From Firm-04 sp045591925 (GTDB lineage: Bacteria > Bacillota > Clostridia > Oscillospirales > Ruminococcaceae), in contig JAZNTW010000001.1 of NCBI GenBank assembly GCA_045591925.1, forward strand, positions 1-64,000: a DNA stretch of 64,000 nt, given 5' to 3'. The translations under genes were made by a program, and so were the position numbers. This document shows, piece by piece, positions 50,853 to 59,160 of the stretch. The notes under the pieces are model-generated. The model was not told where the DNA came from. It made no database searches and saw nothing but the letters and a program-made list of their open reading frames with translations. The first letter of the stretch is position 1, and each line of letters opens with the position of its first letter.

Positions 50853-52001
50853 ATGGCTGACAAAAGAGATTATTATGAGGTACTGGGCGTCAGCAGATCT
50901 GCGACAGACGATGAACTGAAAAAGGTGTATCGTCAGCTTGCAAGACAGTATCATCCGGACTTGCACCCGGACGATCCGAACTGCGAGGAAAAGTTCAAGG
51001 AGATCACGGAAGCCTACGAAGTGCTTTCCAATCAGGAAAAGCGGCAAATGTATGATCAGTACGGTCATTCCGCATTTGAAAACGGCGGCATGGGCGGCGG
51101 TCCGGGTGCCGGTGGATTTTCGGATGTCAGCGAGATTCTGGAGAGCCTGTTTGGCGGTATGGGCGGAATGTTCGGCGGCGGCAGCCGTGTTCAGAATGCC
51201 AATGCGCCGCGTCAGGGCAGAGATTTGCAGACCAGTGTGACCATCGCGTTTATGGAAGCCTGCAACGGTAAATCCCAGAATGTGCAGGTTCAGCGTATGG
51301 AATCCTGTCCGGATTGTCATGGCAGCGGCAGTGCTGGCGATTCCGGCTCGGAGGTTTGTCCGGATTGTCAGGGCCGCGGCACGGTGAAATCCATGCAGCG
51401 TACACCGTTTGGCATGATTTCTTCGTCAAAACCCTGTCAGCATTGCGGCGGTAAGGGCAAAATCATCAAGTCGCCCTGCCAGAAGTGCCGCGGCGCAGGC
51501 AGAGTGCGCGTGAATAAGAGCATCAATGTGGATATTCCTGCCGGAATTGACGATGGTTCCGCAATCCGCGTAGCCGGTATGGGTGATGCCGGTGTGAACG
51601 GCGGTCCCTCCGGTCATCTGATTGTCGGCATCAATGTCAAGCCGCATCCGATTTTCCAGCGCGAGGGCTACGATATTCATTGCGATATCCCGATTACCTA
51701 TGCACAGGCGGTGCTTGGTGATGAAATCGTTGTTCCGACGATTGACGGAAATGTGAAATATCGAATCGCAGAGGGCACGCAGACCGGAACGGTATTCCGT
51801 TTGAAAGGTAAGGGCGTGAAGAAGCTGCAGCGCACCGACCGCGGCGACCAGTATGTGAAGGTCTTTGTCGAGGTGCCGAAGGGCTTGAATAAAAAGCAGA
51901 AGGATCTGCTTCAGCAGCTTGAAGCTTCGCTGGAATCCAAGAATTACAGCAAGCGCGATTCGTTTTTCAAAAAGCTGAAAGATTTATTCGGCGGCAAATA
52001 A
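50853..52001 (+). CDS. dnaJ: Chaperone DnaJ (Hsp40)
   Basis: 382 residues. J-domain (about 5-68) with HPD in QYHPDLHPDD; Gly/Phe-rich segment (about 75-115); four CxxCxGxG zinc repeats (CPDCHGSG, CPDCQGRG, CQHCGGKG, CQKCRGAG) around 145-215; then the C-terminal substrate domains. It delivers clients to DnaK and stimulates its ATPase. The stop codon TAA is one base before mobile-repeat copy 4. Confidence 0.97.
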   Translation: MADKRDYYEVLGVSRSATDDELKKVYRQLARQYHPDLHPDDPNCEEKFKEITEAYEVLSNQEKRQMYDQYGHSAFENGGMGGGPGAGGFSDVSEILESLFGGMGGMFGGGSRVQNANAPRQGRDLQTSVTIAFMEACNGKSQNVQVQRMESCPDCHGSGSAGDSGSEVCPDCQGRGTVKSMQRTPFGMISSSKPCQHCGGKGKIIKSPCQKCRGAGRVRVNKSINVDIPAGIDDGSAIRVAGMGDAGVNGGPSGHLIVGINVKPHPIFQREGYDIHCDIPITYAQAVLGDEIVVPTIDGNVKYRIAEGTQTGTVFRLKGKGVKKLQRTDRGDQYVKVFVEVPKGLNKKQKDLLQQLEASLESKNYSKRDSFFKKLKDLFGGK

Positions 52002-52002
52002 A

Positions 52003-52180
52003 GGCAACACCGCGCAAAGTCCGCCTTACGGCTTGGCGGCACATCTACTTGTACTTGCATATTTTCCGCTATTTTGCACAGAAATTCCTTACTGGGCGTC
52101 AGCCCAGCGGCGTCATTTCTATACAATCTGACGAAAAATCTGACTGCGTATCTGCACCACCAACTCTGTGCGGTATTGCC
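52003..52180 (+). mobile_element. MITE-like repeat copy 4, directly after dnaJ
   Basis: 178-bp full-length copy, ends GGCAACACCGCGCAAAGT and ACTCTGTGCGGTATTGCC; hairpins CCGCC (52021-52025)/GGCGG (52035-52039) and CTGGGC (52092-52097)/GCCCAG (52102-52107). TAAA flanks both sides, a possible 4-bp target duplication, though the AT-rich flanks make chance likely. The element lies between dnaJ and its terminator. Confidence 0.92.
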
Positions 52181-52202
52181 TAAAAATTGCTTATATGTGA
52201 TG

Positions 52203-52243
52203 AAATCCGAAAACGATTTTTGCAGATCGTTTTCGGATTTTTG
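52203..52243 (+). terminator. Terminator of dnaJ, beyond the repeat
   Basis: AAATCCGAAAACGAT (52203-52217) and ATCGTTTTCGGATTT (52226-52240), a 15-bp stem, then TTG. Confidence 0.9.
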
Positions 52244-52260
52244 TCTCTAATATAAAAGGC

Positions 52261-52289
52261 TTGCAAATCGGTATCAAATGTGCTATAAT
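52261..52289 (+). promoter_or_regulatory. Promoter of the MoxR operon
   Basis: TTGCAA (52261-52266), 17-base spacer, TATAAT (52284-52289). Confidence 0.75.
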
Positions 52290-52323
52290 ATTAAAATATA
52301 AACATACGAAAGGAATTCATATT

Positions 52324-53265
52324 ATGAATGCTGATATTCAAAGACTCATTGAAAGCATCGGCAGTGTTATCATCGGAAAAGAGCAGGTGATTCGCTGCGT
52401 GATCGCGGGAATGCTTTGCAAGGGTCATATTTTGATTGAGGATGTGCCGGGCGTTGGTAAAACGCAGCTTGCGGCAGCACTTTCGCGCTCTGTCGGCGGC
52501 AGCTTCAACCGTATCCAGCTGACGCCGGACGTTATGCCCTCGGATATTACCGGATATTCGATGGTCAATCAGACAACCTTTGAGCTGGAATACCGCGCAG
52601 GTGCTGCAATGTGCAATTTCCTGCTTGCGGACGAGATCAACCGTGCTTCTCCAAAGGTGCAGTCTGCGCTTCTGGAGGCAATGGAAGAGCATCAGATTTC
52701 CATTGACGGTGTGACGCATAAGCTGCCGCAGCCCTTTATGGTGCTTGCAACGCAGAATCCGGTTGAAACCTATGGTACCTATCATTTGCCGGAGGCGCAG
52801 ATGGACCGCTTTTTCATGCGTGTGAGCATGGGCTATCCGAGTGAGGAAGAAGAAATGCAGATTCTCACGCGCACGGAGCATCACAATCCGCTTGAGAATA
52901 TCAAGGGTGCGGTTTTGAATCCGGAGAGCATACTCAAATTGCAGGAGCAGGTAGAGAACATTCGTGTCAGCGAAGCCGTTCGCCGCTATATTTTGCAGAT
53001 TGTCGCTGCAACGAGAACCCATGACGCCCTGACGCTCGGCGCGTCGCCGCGTGGTTCGATTGCGCTTTATAAGGCGACCAAGGCAAATGCGTTCCTTTCC
53101 GGCAGAGACTATGCGCTGCCGGATGATGTCAAGGATATGGCAGAAAGCGTATTGGCGCATCGTCTGATTCTCTCTCCGAAGGGTAAGGCGCAGCTTGGCG
53201 ATTCACGACAGGTAGTTGCGGATGTATTGGCTGCTGTCCCTGTGCCGATGGATTCTGAAAAATGA
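52324..53265 (+). CDS. MoxR-family AAA+ ATPase
   Basis: 313 residues from ATG 52324 (GAAAGGAATTC upstream; an earlier in-frame start at 52261 would precede the promoter). Walker A is EDVPGVGKTQLA (about residue 40), Walker B LLADEINRASPKVQSALLEAM (about 100), sensor ATQNPVE (about 140), and the C-terminal helical lid is present. MoxR ATPases act as chaperones for metal insertion or complex assembly, usually with a DUF58 and a transglutaminase protein, as here. Confidence 0.95.
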   Translation: MNADIQRLIESIGSVIIGKEQVIRCVIAGMLCKGHILIEDVPGVGKTQLAAALSRSVGGSFNRIQLTPDVMPSDITGYSMVNQTTFELEYRAGAAMCNFLLADEINRASPKVQSALLEAMEEHQISIDGVTHKLPQPFMVLATQNPVETYGTYHLPEAQMDRFFMRVSMGYPSEEEEMQILTRTEHHNPLENIKGAVLNPESILKLQEQVENIRVSEAVRRYILQIVAATRTHDALTLGASPRGSIALYKATKANAFLSGRDYALPDDVKDMAESVLAHRLILSPKGKAQLGDSRQVVADVLAAVPVPMDSEK

Positions 53266-54557
53266 CGATCGGGTATATTTGTACGCTCATCATCGCTCTT
53301 GTTTTCATGCTGTATATGGATGGAAACATTGGCGTGATGATGCTCAGCTTTCTGATTTTAATGCCGGTGAGCTCGGTGATCATGACGCTGATTGTCCGCA
53401 GAGGACTGAAAATTTCACTGGAAGTTCCGGATTCTGCCGGAAAACAGCAGCCGGTTTCTGCAATCATCCGCTTGGAAAAGACAACGATCTTGCCCTTGCC
53501 TTTTCTGCGAATGAATTTCTATGCGGACGCGCATTTTGATGCACTGAATCCGGAAGCGGCACCGCTGCCGCCGAAGCCGGATGCGAATCAGTATCCGCAC
53601 GGACAATATCAGCGAAAATATAAGCACTGGAAAAAGCTCCGGAGAACACAGCTTTTGCCGGATACGCTGCCGCTTTGCCTTTCCATGGGTACGGAGCGGA
53701 GTGCGGCATATCGGATTCGGCTGAATCCACGGTTCTGCGGAAACGGTACGCTTTCGCTGACGGATATTCGGCTTTCGGACTATTTTGCGATGTTCCGATG
53801 GAAGCTGCCGATGGAGCAGCAGGCACAGCTGTTGATTACGCCGGAGATTCCGGAGATGAAAGCAAATTCGGTGATGTTTCGGTCTGTCTCATCCGCAGTT
53901 GCTGCGGCAGACGAGGAAAGCGAGGCAACACCGATGCACTCTGCTTCCGCAATGCCGGGCTATGAGCATCGTGAATATATTCCGGGTGATTCACTCAAGC
54001 GTATCAACTGGAAGCTGTCCTCCAAGCGGCGTCATCTGATGGTGCGGCAGGACGAGCCGATTGCGCTGGCGAGACTGTCCGTTGTATTGGATTTCCGGCG
54101 TGATGCTAGAGAAATACCATTGGAAAATCGCCTTGCTGCGGAGGAACAGCTCATTGAAACAGCACTTGGCTTTTTGATGCTGTGTGCGCGTTATGGTTAT
54201 CCATGCAGTCTGTATTATCCGAATGCGTTCTGCGAATGGGAGCGCTTTTCGGTTGACGAGGGTGAGCAGCTTGCTGTTGAGGCTGTCAATCTGCTGCGCG
54301 GCGGCTTCCGTTCGCCGGAACAGTTCGCCGGACTTCCAATGCTGCCGTCTGCGCTGATGCAGGAGGGCGGCAGTGTGCTGCTTTATTTTACGGCGAATAC
54401 GACTGCGGAGCTTGCAGCCGCGCTCGAAGCGTTTTCTGCGCAGCTGTATTGGATTGTAGCGGAGCAGGATGCCGAGAACTGTGTTGTGCCGAAAAACGGT
54501 TCGCTCTGGTTCGTGACACAGGATCATCGTCTTGTGCAGAGTGGCGGAGAGGTTTGA
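53262..54557 (+). CDS. DUF58 membrane protein
   Basis: 431 residues. Two N-terminal membrane helices (about 5-20 and 25-45) are followed by a cytoplasmic part carrying the DUF58 signature GYEHREYIPGDSLKRINWKL and then S.K...L.VRQDE around 225-260, then a von Willebrand A-like region. It overlaps the MoxR gene by 4 bases (ATGA). In this three-gene module DUF58 proteins are thought to be the membrane partner of the ATPase; the substrate is unknown. Confidence 0.92.
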   Translation: MTIGYICTLIIALVFMLYMDGNIGVMMLSFLILMPVSSVIMTLIVRRGLKISLEVPDSAGKQQPVSAIIRLEKTTILPLPFLRMNFYADAHFDALNPEAAPLPPKPDANQYPHGQYQRKYKHWKKLRRTQLLPDTLPLCLSMGTERSAAYRIRLNPRFCGNGTLSLTDIRLSDYFAMFRWKLPMEQQAQLLITPEIPEMKANSVMFRSVSSAVAAADEESEATPMHSASAMPGYEHREYIPGDSLKRINWKLSSKRRHLMVRQDEPIALARLSVVLDFRRDAREIPLENRLAAEEQLIETALGFLMLCARYGYPCSLYYPNAFCEWERFSVDEGEQLAVEAVNLLRGGFRSPEQFAGLPMLPSALMQEGGSVLLYFTANTTAELAAALEAFSAQLYWIVAEQDAENCVVPKNGSLWFVTQDHRLVQSGGEV

Positions 54558-54587
54558 GCCGCTGTTCTATTTTTATACTGAAATCTG

Positions 54588-57098
54588 GTGAGATTATTGA
54601 GAACAGAAAGTTTGATTCAAAGAAATCCGATTTTGCGGAAGCTGATTCAGCCGAAGCGAATTCCGCTTTTATTTTCCGTCACAATCGTTTCCAGTATCTT
54701 CTATTATTACGCGCCGAAGCTGACATGGTTCTGGATTCTTCTTTCGCTTGTGATTCAGTCGCTGTTGTTCAAGCTGTTTGATTACGTGAAGAAGCATAAT
54801 CTGCTCGGCGGCATAGCATTTATCGTGGTGGGCGCACTTTTTGTCATTGGTTCATTTGGCATGATCAGGCTTGGCACAGCAACGCCGCCCTTTGCGCCGG
54901 CTGATCCCTATAAGCAGCTGAATTTTCTGGTCTGGTTTTTGACGCCGCAGTCTGTTCTGACGACGGGAACGTATGACGCAAGCGGCAATGAGGTGATCAG
55001 CGAAGCCTTACAGACGCTATCAACGGAATATCTTGGCTATACGCTGGCACTCTTTATGCTGTTTACCATGTTCGTTGCAACGACTGCCTACTATTTTACA
55101 CTTGTGCGTTATCGGGTACTGATGTCATTTGTTGTCATGATATTCCCGTTTGCGATTTATGCAAGAGAAGGCGAAACGATGCCGGAGCTTTCGATTATCA
55201 TTCTGCTTGCGTGTTATTTTTCATCTATGATTTATTGCAGGCAGGCGCATGGCGAGGATGCTTCGGTGGTACAGAAATATGAACCGGATGCTGTCAGCGG
55301 GCTATCCATGCCGAATAAAAAATCTGCTTATGCGAAAGTGAAGCCGGAGTTTCTGGATGGCGCGTTTTTTCGGGCAACGGGAATTTTTATGGCTGGTGCA
55401 ACGATTTTGGTTTTGGTTTTGCCGAAGCCGAAGGTCGAAGCGGACCGTGCGCTGCTGGATACACTGCTCGATGCTTCTTCGCTTTCCGATATGCTGATGG
55501 ATGCAATCAGTGCGTTTGCGGACGAATCGGATGGCGGAACATATTCAAATAATAATTACTCGCGAACCTTGTTTTATACGGTGGCAGAAGAACCGCTGAA
55601 TCTGCGCATCCGGACTTTCAGCAATTACAGCTATGATAGTGATTCATGGCAGACTACTGACTATGACAAAGTACCGGCGCGGGATGATCCGATGTATGTG
55701 CAAAGGGACGGCTATTGGACCGTTTCGGATGAAGTGGATCCGGCACAGCTCATGCTTGTCGTACAGGCTTTGGCGAACAAGGATGCAGATTTTGCGTCAG
55801 AATACGGTTTGGACGCGCTTGCGGCAATGCCGGAGCAGAATCCGGAAGAATTTTATTTTCCGCTGTATGTAGAATCTGCAACTTATGGAAAGGTCAGAGG
55901 ATGTCCGGCACCGCTGCATATTCGTTCCGTAGACATACCTTATGACAATGATAAAAAAACAGATGGATATATCAACCAAAGCGATGTTTTGTTCCACTAT
56001 AATGCTATGGGACTGGGCGCTTCGTATGAACTGCAATATCTGTCGGAGAAGTTTGCCAATACCGACACGGCGCAGACGCTGATGAAATCTCTCGATTGCG
56101 AAACATGGGAGCAGCTCTTGCAGGACGCTCTGGAACGGACAAAGGGTGACGATGCGGCAAATGACATTTTCAGGCGCGCCCTGCAATCTTATGAAGCAGC
56201 AGCTGATTATGCCGCTGACCGCAGAGCCGATTGCGAAACGCCGGACAGTGTTCGGGAGCTGGCACTTCAACTGACGGAGGGGCTTCATTCCGATTACGAA
56301 AAGGCATATGCAATTCGGGATTATCTGCATTTTGGCGAGGATTTTGTTTATTCGCTGGATTTTCCGATCGCGGATACGGATAATGTCGAAACATTTCTGT
56401 TTCAAAATAAGACCGGCGTTTGCTATCAGTTTGCAAGTGCGATGACAGAGCTGTGCCGCGCGGCAGGCTTGTGCGTCCGGTATGTCGAAGGCTACGCAAT
56501 GAACGTGCACGATGAACGGCTGTTCAGTAACGATGATACTGCTTACGTGATTACAACCGATGAAGGTCATGCGTTTGTCGATGTCTATATTCCCGGCTAC
56601 GGCTGGATGATGATGGACGCGACCTCCGGCAATGTGCTTCAGCAAAGCGATACAAAGGTCAATGTGCTGGCGACGCTACAATATTCCGGCTTGATTCTGT
56701 TTGGAATCGCGGTGCTTGCGCTGGTACTGCTGAAATGGCTGATTCCGTTGGTGCGTGAAAAGCTGTTCCGGCGAAAGTTCCGGAATCAGCCGAATGCGAA
56801 GATGGTGATTGCCGCCTTTGCAAGATTGCGGAAGCAATGGAACGCAGACCCTGCGCAGACTGCACGCACGCTTTGTGCAGAAAAATCAGTCTTTTTGCAG
56901 GTTGATCTGCAAGTGCTGCTGGATGGCTTCGAGCAGGCGGTCTATGCCGAGCAATGCGATCCGAAAACGGCAGAGCAGGTTTATCCGGTTTACTGTGCGG
57001 CATATGACGCATGGAAGCCTGCCTGTAAACGGAAGCGACAGGCTGATAAACAGGCGCGCAAAGCCCAAAAACAGCTTTCCGGTATGAAATCCGTATAA
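54588..57098 (+). CDS. TgpA-like membrane transglutaminase
   Basis: 836 residues if GTG 54588 is the start; no clear ribosome site is visible and a TTG at 54597 is an alternative. About five N-terminal membrane helices, another near 265-285, a large extracellular region, and a helix near 700-720 followed by a basic cytoplasmic tail with KKxx-type Lys/Arg repeats. The transglutaminase triad is visible: Cys in NKTGVCYQFASAMTELCRAAGL, His in DEGHAFVDVYI and Asp in GWMMMDATSG. Together with MoxR and DUF58 it forms the common three-gene envelope module. Confidence 0.9.
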   Translation: MRLLRTESLIQRNPILRKLIQPKRIPLLFSVTIVSSIFYYYAPKLTWFWILLSLVIQSLLFKLFDYVKKHNLLGGIAFIVVGALFVIGSFGMIRLGTATPPFAPADPYKQLNFLVWFLTPQSVLTTGTYDASGNEVISEALQTLSTEYLGYTLALFMLFTMFVATTAYYFTLVRYRVLMSFVVMIFPFAIYAREGETMPELSIIILLACYFSSMIYCRQAHGEDASVVQKYEPDAVSGLSMPNKKSAYAKVKPEFLDGAFFRATGIFMAGATILVLVLPKPKVEADRALLDTLLDASSLSDMLMDAISAFADESDGGTYSNNNYSRTLFYTVAEEPLNLRIRTFSNYSYDSDSWQTTDYDKVPARDDPMYVQRDGYWTVSDEVDPAQLMLVVQALANKDADFASEYGLDALAAMPEQNPEEFYFPLYVESATYGKVRGCPAPLHIRSVDIPYDNDKKTDGYINQSDVLFHYNAMGLGASYELQYLSEKFANTDTAQTLMKSLDCETWEQLLQDALERTKGDDAANDIFRRALQSYEAAADYAADRRADCETPDSVRELALQLTEGLHSDYEKAYAIRDYLHFGEDFVYSLDFPIADTDNVETFLFQNKTGVCYQFASAMTELCRAAGLCVRYVEGYAMNVHDERLFSNDDTAYVITTDEGHAFVDVYIPGYGWMMMDATSGNVLQQSDTKVNVLATLQYSGLILFGIAVLALVLLKWLIPLVREKLFRRKFRNQPNAKMVIAAFARLRKQWNADPAQTARTLCAEKSVFLQVDLQVLLDGFEQAVYAEQCDPKTAEQVYPVYCAAYDAWKPACKRKRQADKQARKAQKQLSGMKSV

Positions 57099-57107
57099 AT
57101 CAATGAG

Positions 57108-57146
57108 AAATGCTCCGGTTTCATCGACCGGGGCATTTGGCTTTTT
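57108..57146 (+). terminator. Terminator of the MoxR operon
   Basis: AAATGCTCCGGT (57108-57119) and ACCGGGGCATTT (57127-57138) with one mismatch, then GGCTTTTTA. Confidence 0.8.
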
Positions 57147-57214
57147 ATAGAATGCAATCGTATGGCATCAAAATAACTGTCTGATTGTATACAAAAGATG
57201 CCTAATTGTGTCAC

Positions 57215-57254
57215 GTTACAAAATGGATGTAACCATTCTGTAACCGATTGTTAC
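57215..57254 (+). promoter_or_regulatory. TGTAAC repeat cluster upstream of a dockerin gene
   Basis: TGTAAC at 57228-57233 and 57239-57244 (11-bp period) flanked by the inverted forms GTTACA (57215-57220) and GTTAC near 57250. It matches the 661-684 pair (TGTAACCA-N3-TGTAAC in both). From 57147 to 57404 no gene is seen. Confidence 0.4.
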
Positions 57255-57404
57255 TTTTATGAACACTTTGTTTCGTCGTTTTTATGGAAAATACAAGGCC
57301 GGCTTTGTGCACAGCAACCAAATAATCCGCATAATTAAAGAAAATATGACGAAAATGAACTGCGTTTTCTGCATTTCGGTCTGTCATCGTATTGAAACCA
57401 ATGC

Positions 57405-57433
57405 TTGACTTATTTGTAATAATCTGCTATAAT
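57405..57433 (+). promoter_or_regulatory. Promoter of the dockerin peptidase-like gene
   Basis: TTGACT (57405-57410), 17-base spacer, TATAAT (57428-57433). The leader of about 178 bases has a small CGCTTT/AAAGCG hairpin at its start and otherwise nothing recognisable. Confidence 0.75.
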
Positions 57434-57617
57434 AACAATACGCTTTGAGAAAGCGGAACATAAAAAGATATAGAAAGATCAAATTATCTATGCAGAAATA
57501 GTCTCTTTCATGCGATGATGTTTTTATCTGCTTTACAAAAGAAATAGAATAAGGGAATGATCGGAAACACCTGTACTTGCCAAATTTCAAACCTCGTTAA
57601 GGGAAGGTAACCGAATC

Positions 57618-59054
57618 ATGAGAGAACAAATGAAACGAGCTGCTGCAGCGGCAATGACATTTTGTATGCTGCCGGCTATCATGTCTGCGCCGACAATCGG
57701 CGTGTTCGCGTCCACAGAAAGCAATGCTGCGGAATATTCGGAGGCTGCGACCTTTTCGGAAAAGCTGTGCAATATTCTGACAGGATACTGCGGTTTGTAT
57801 GCCGATAAGGATTTGACAGAACCGGTACTGCTGCCGGTTGGTTCTGCGCTCAATACATGGCAGACCTATTATGTCGATTCCGGCTACGGCGGCTGGAGTG
57901 GAAAGCAATGTTATATTTATGCACAGGGCGTTTACAATGTCCTGTTTGGAGCAATGCCCGGAAACGGCGGCGTCAGCACAGAGCGTGTGCGTGACGTTCT
58001 GCCGGAGGGCGTTCTGGAAATTACGCCGGAGCTGCTGACTGAATACCGTGTTATGCCGGGCGCATATCTTCGCACGACGACCAATGCGGATCTGACGTTC
58101 AATGGCGGCGGCGGACATTCGATGCTCGTGCTGGATTATTCGGATACAACGATCACGGTGCTTGAGGGCAATGCCGATGGTGCCGGTGCGATCGAGTTGA
58201 ATACTGTGACATATGAGCGCTTCAACAGCCGATATACAACCGGCAAATCACGCGGCGTTTGTCAGATTATTCAGCCGGAAGAATCCTATTATGCAGCGCA
58301 GTACGGAATGTATTTCGGCTATGAAAATGTTGTATTGCCGGATATCAATGAGATCATTCCTGCTGTTACCACGCAGGCTGAGACAACGGCAACGATGCCG
58401 GAAACAACAACCACCACTACGACCACAACGATAACTACAACAACCACGACGACGACCACTATCACGACTACGACCACGACTACCACTACCACCGCTGCGA
58501 CGACCGCTTCCACTACGGAGCTAACGACGACCGCTGCGGAATCCGAACCCGTCGTGACAACCGAAGCGGTTCAGAACGATGTGCAGAATGTTATTTTTGC
58601 GGAAAAGCTCGATGCGCCGGTATTTCTGCCGCTGCCCAATGCAGAGCAGTATACATGGAGCACAAGCAATCCGGAGGTCGTATTCCTGATTTGGGACGGC
58701 ATCGCGATTGCAAAGAATAATGGTCTTGCTGTGATTACGGCAGATAAGGCGAATGAGCATCTGGAGTTTACGATCTGCGTTGACGCGATAAATTGGGAAA
58801 CGCTTGGTGATGTGAACGAGGATGGCGTCACAGATCCGCTGGATGCGGTGATGGTGATGAACACTTATGTAAACGAGACGATGAGCTATAACGAAAACAA
58901 TTCGCTGGAGCAGATTTCGACTGCATTGGCAGATGTGGATGGCAGCGGCGACGTTGATTTGGTTGATGCGCAGCTGATTCTGCAATATTATGTCTACACA
59001 ACGATTGCAGATATCGGGCTTACCTCAAAGGAAGCATGGGAGCTGCTCCGTTGA
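57618..59054 (+). CDS. Secreted dockerin protein with cysteine-peptidase-like domain
   Basis: 478 residues. Signal peptide to about residue 31; a domain (about 40-225) with Cys in GGWSGKQCYIYAQGVYN, His in GGGGHSMLVLDY and Asn in VLEGNADG, the order expected of a papain/CHAP-type hydrolase; a Thr-rich linker (about 250-305) built of near-pure ACN codons; a small Ig-like (BIG2-type) domain (about 320-385, WSTSNPEVVFLIW); and a type I dockerin (about 392-465; DVNEDGVTDPLDAVMVM and DVDGSGDVDLVDAQLIL). It could trim proteins or peptidoglycan within a cellulosome. The catalytic reading is by pattern only. Confidence 0.8.
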   Translation: MREQMKRAAAAAMTFCMLPAIMSAPTIGVFASTESNAAEYSEAATFSEKLCNILTGYCGLYADKDLTEPVLLPVGSALNTWQTYYVDSGYGGWSGKQCYIYAQGVYNVLFGAMPGNGGVSTERVRDVLPEGVLEITPELLTEYRVMPGAYLRTTTNADLTFNGGGGHSMLVLDYSDTTITVLEGNADGAGAIELNTVTYERFNSRYTTGKSRGVCQIIQPEESYYAAQYGMYFGYENVVLPDINEIIPAVTTQAETTATMPETTTTTTTTTITTTTTTTTTITTTTTTTTTTAATTASTTELTTTAAESEPVVTTEAVQNDVQNVIFAEKLDAPVFLPLPNAEQYTWSTSNPEVVFLIWDGIAIAKNNGLAVITADKANEHLEFTICVDAINWETLGDVNEDGVTDPLDAVMVMNTYVNETMSYNENNSLEQISTALADVDGSGDVDLVDAQLILQYYVYTTIADIGLTSKEAWELLR

Positions 59055-59091
59055 GCAATGCGCAATGTAAATGTTTGATCCGCATGATATT

Positions 59092-59128
59092 AAAATCGCC
59101 TGCGCAGGCTTCTGCGTCAGGCGATTTT
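59092..59128 (+). terminator. Terminator of the dockerin peptidase-like gene
   Basis: AAAATCGCCTG (59092-59102) and CAGGCGATTTT (59118-59128), 11-bp stem ending in TTTTG. recQ starts 33 bases later, so it may depend on read-through. Confidence 0.85.
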
Positions 59129-59160
59129 GTCGTGCAAACATGAAAAAAGGAGCAGGGTTT

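Noticed and set aside
58319..58513. Poly-Val minus-strand frame
   Set aside because: Simply the complement of the ACN Thr linker of the dockerin protein.
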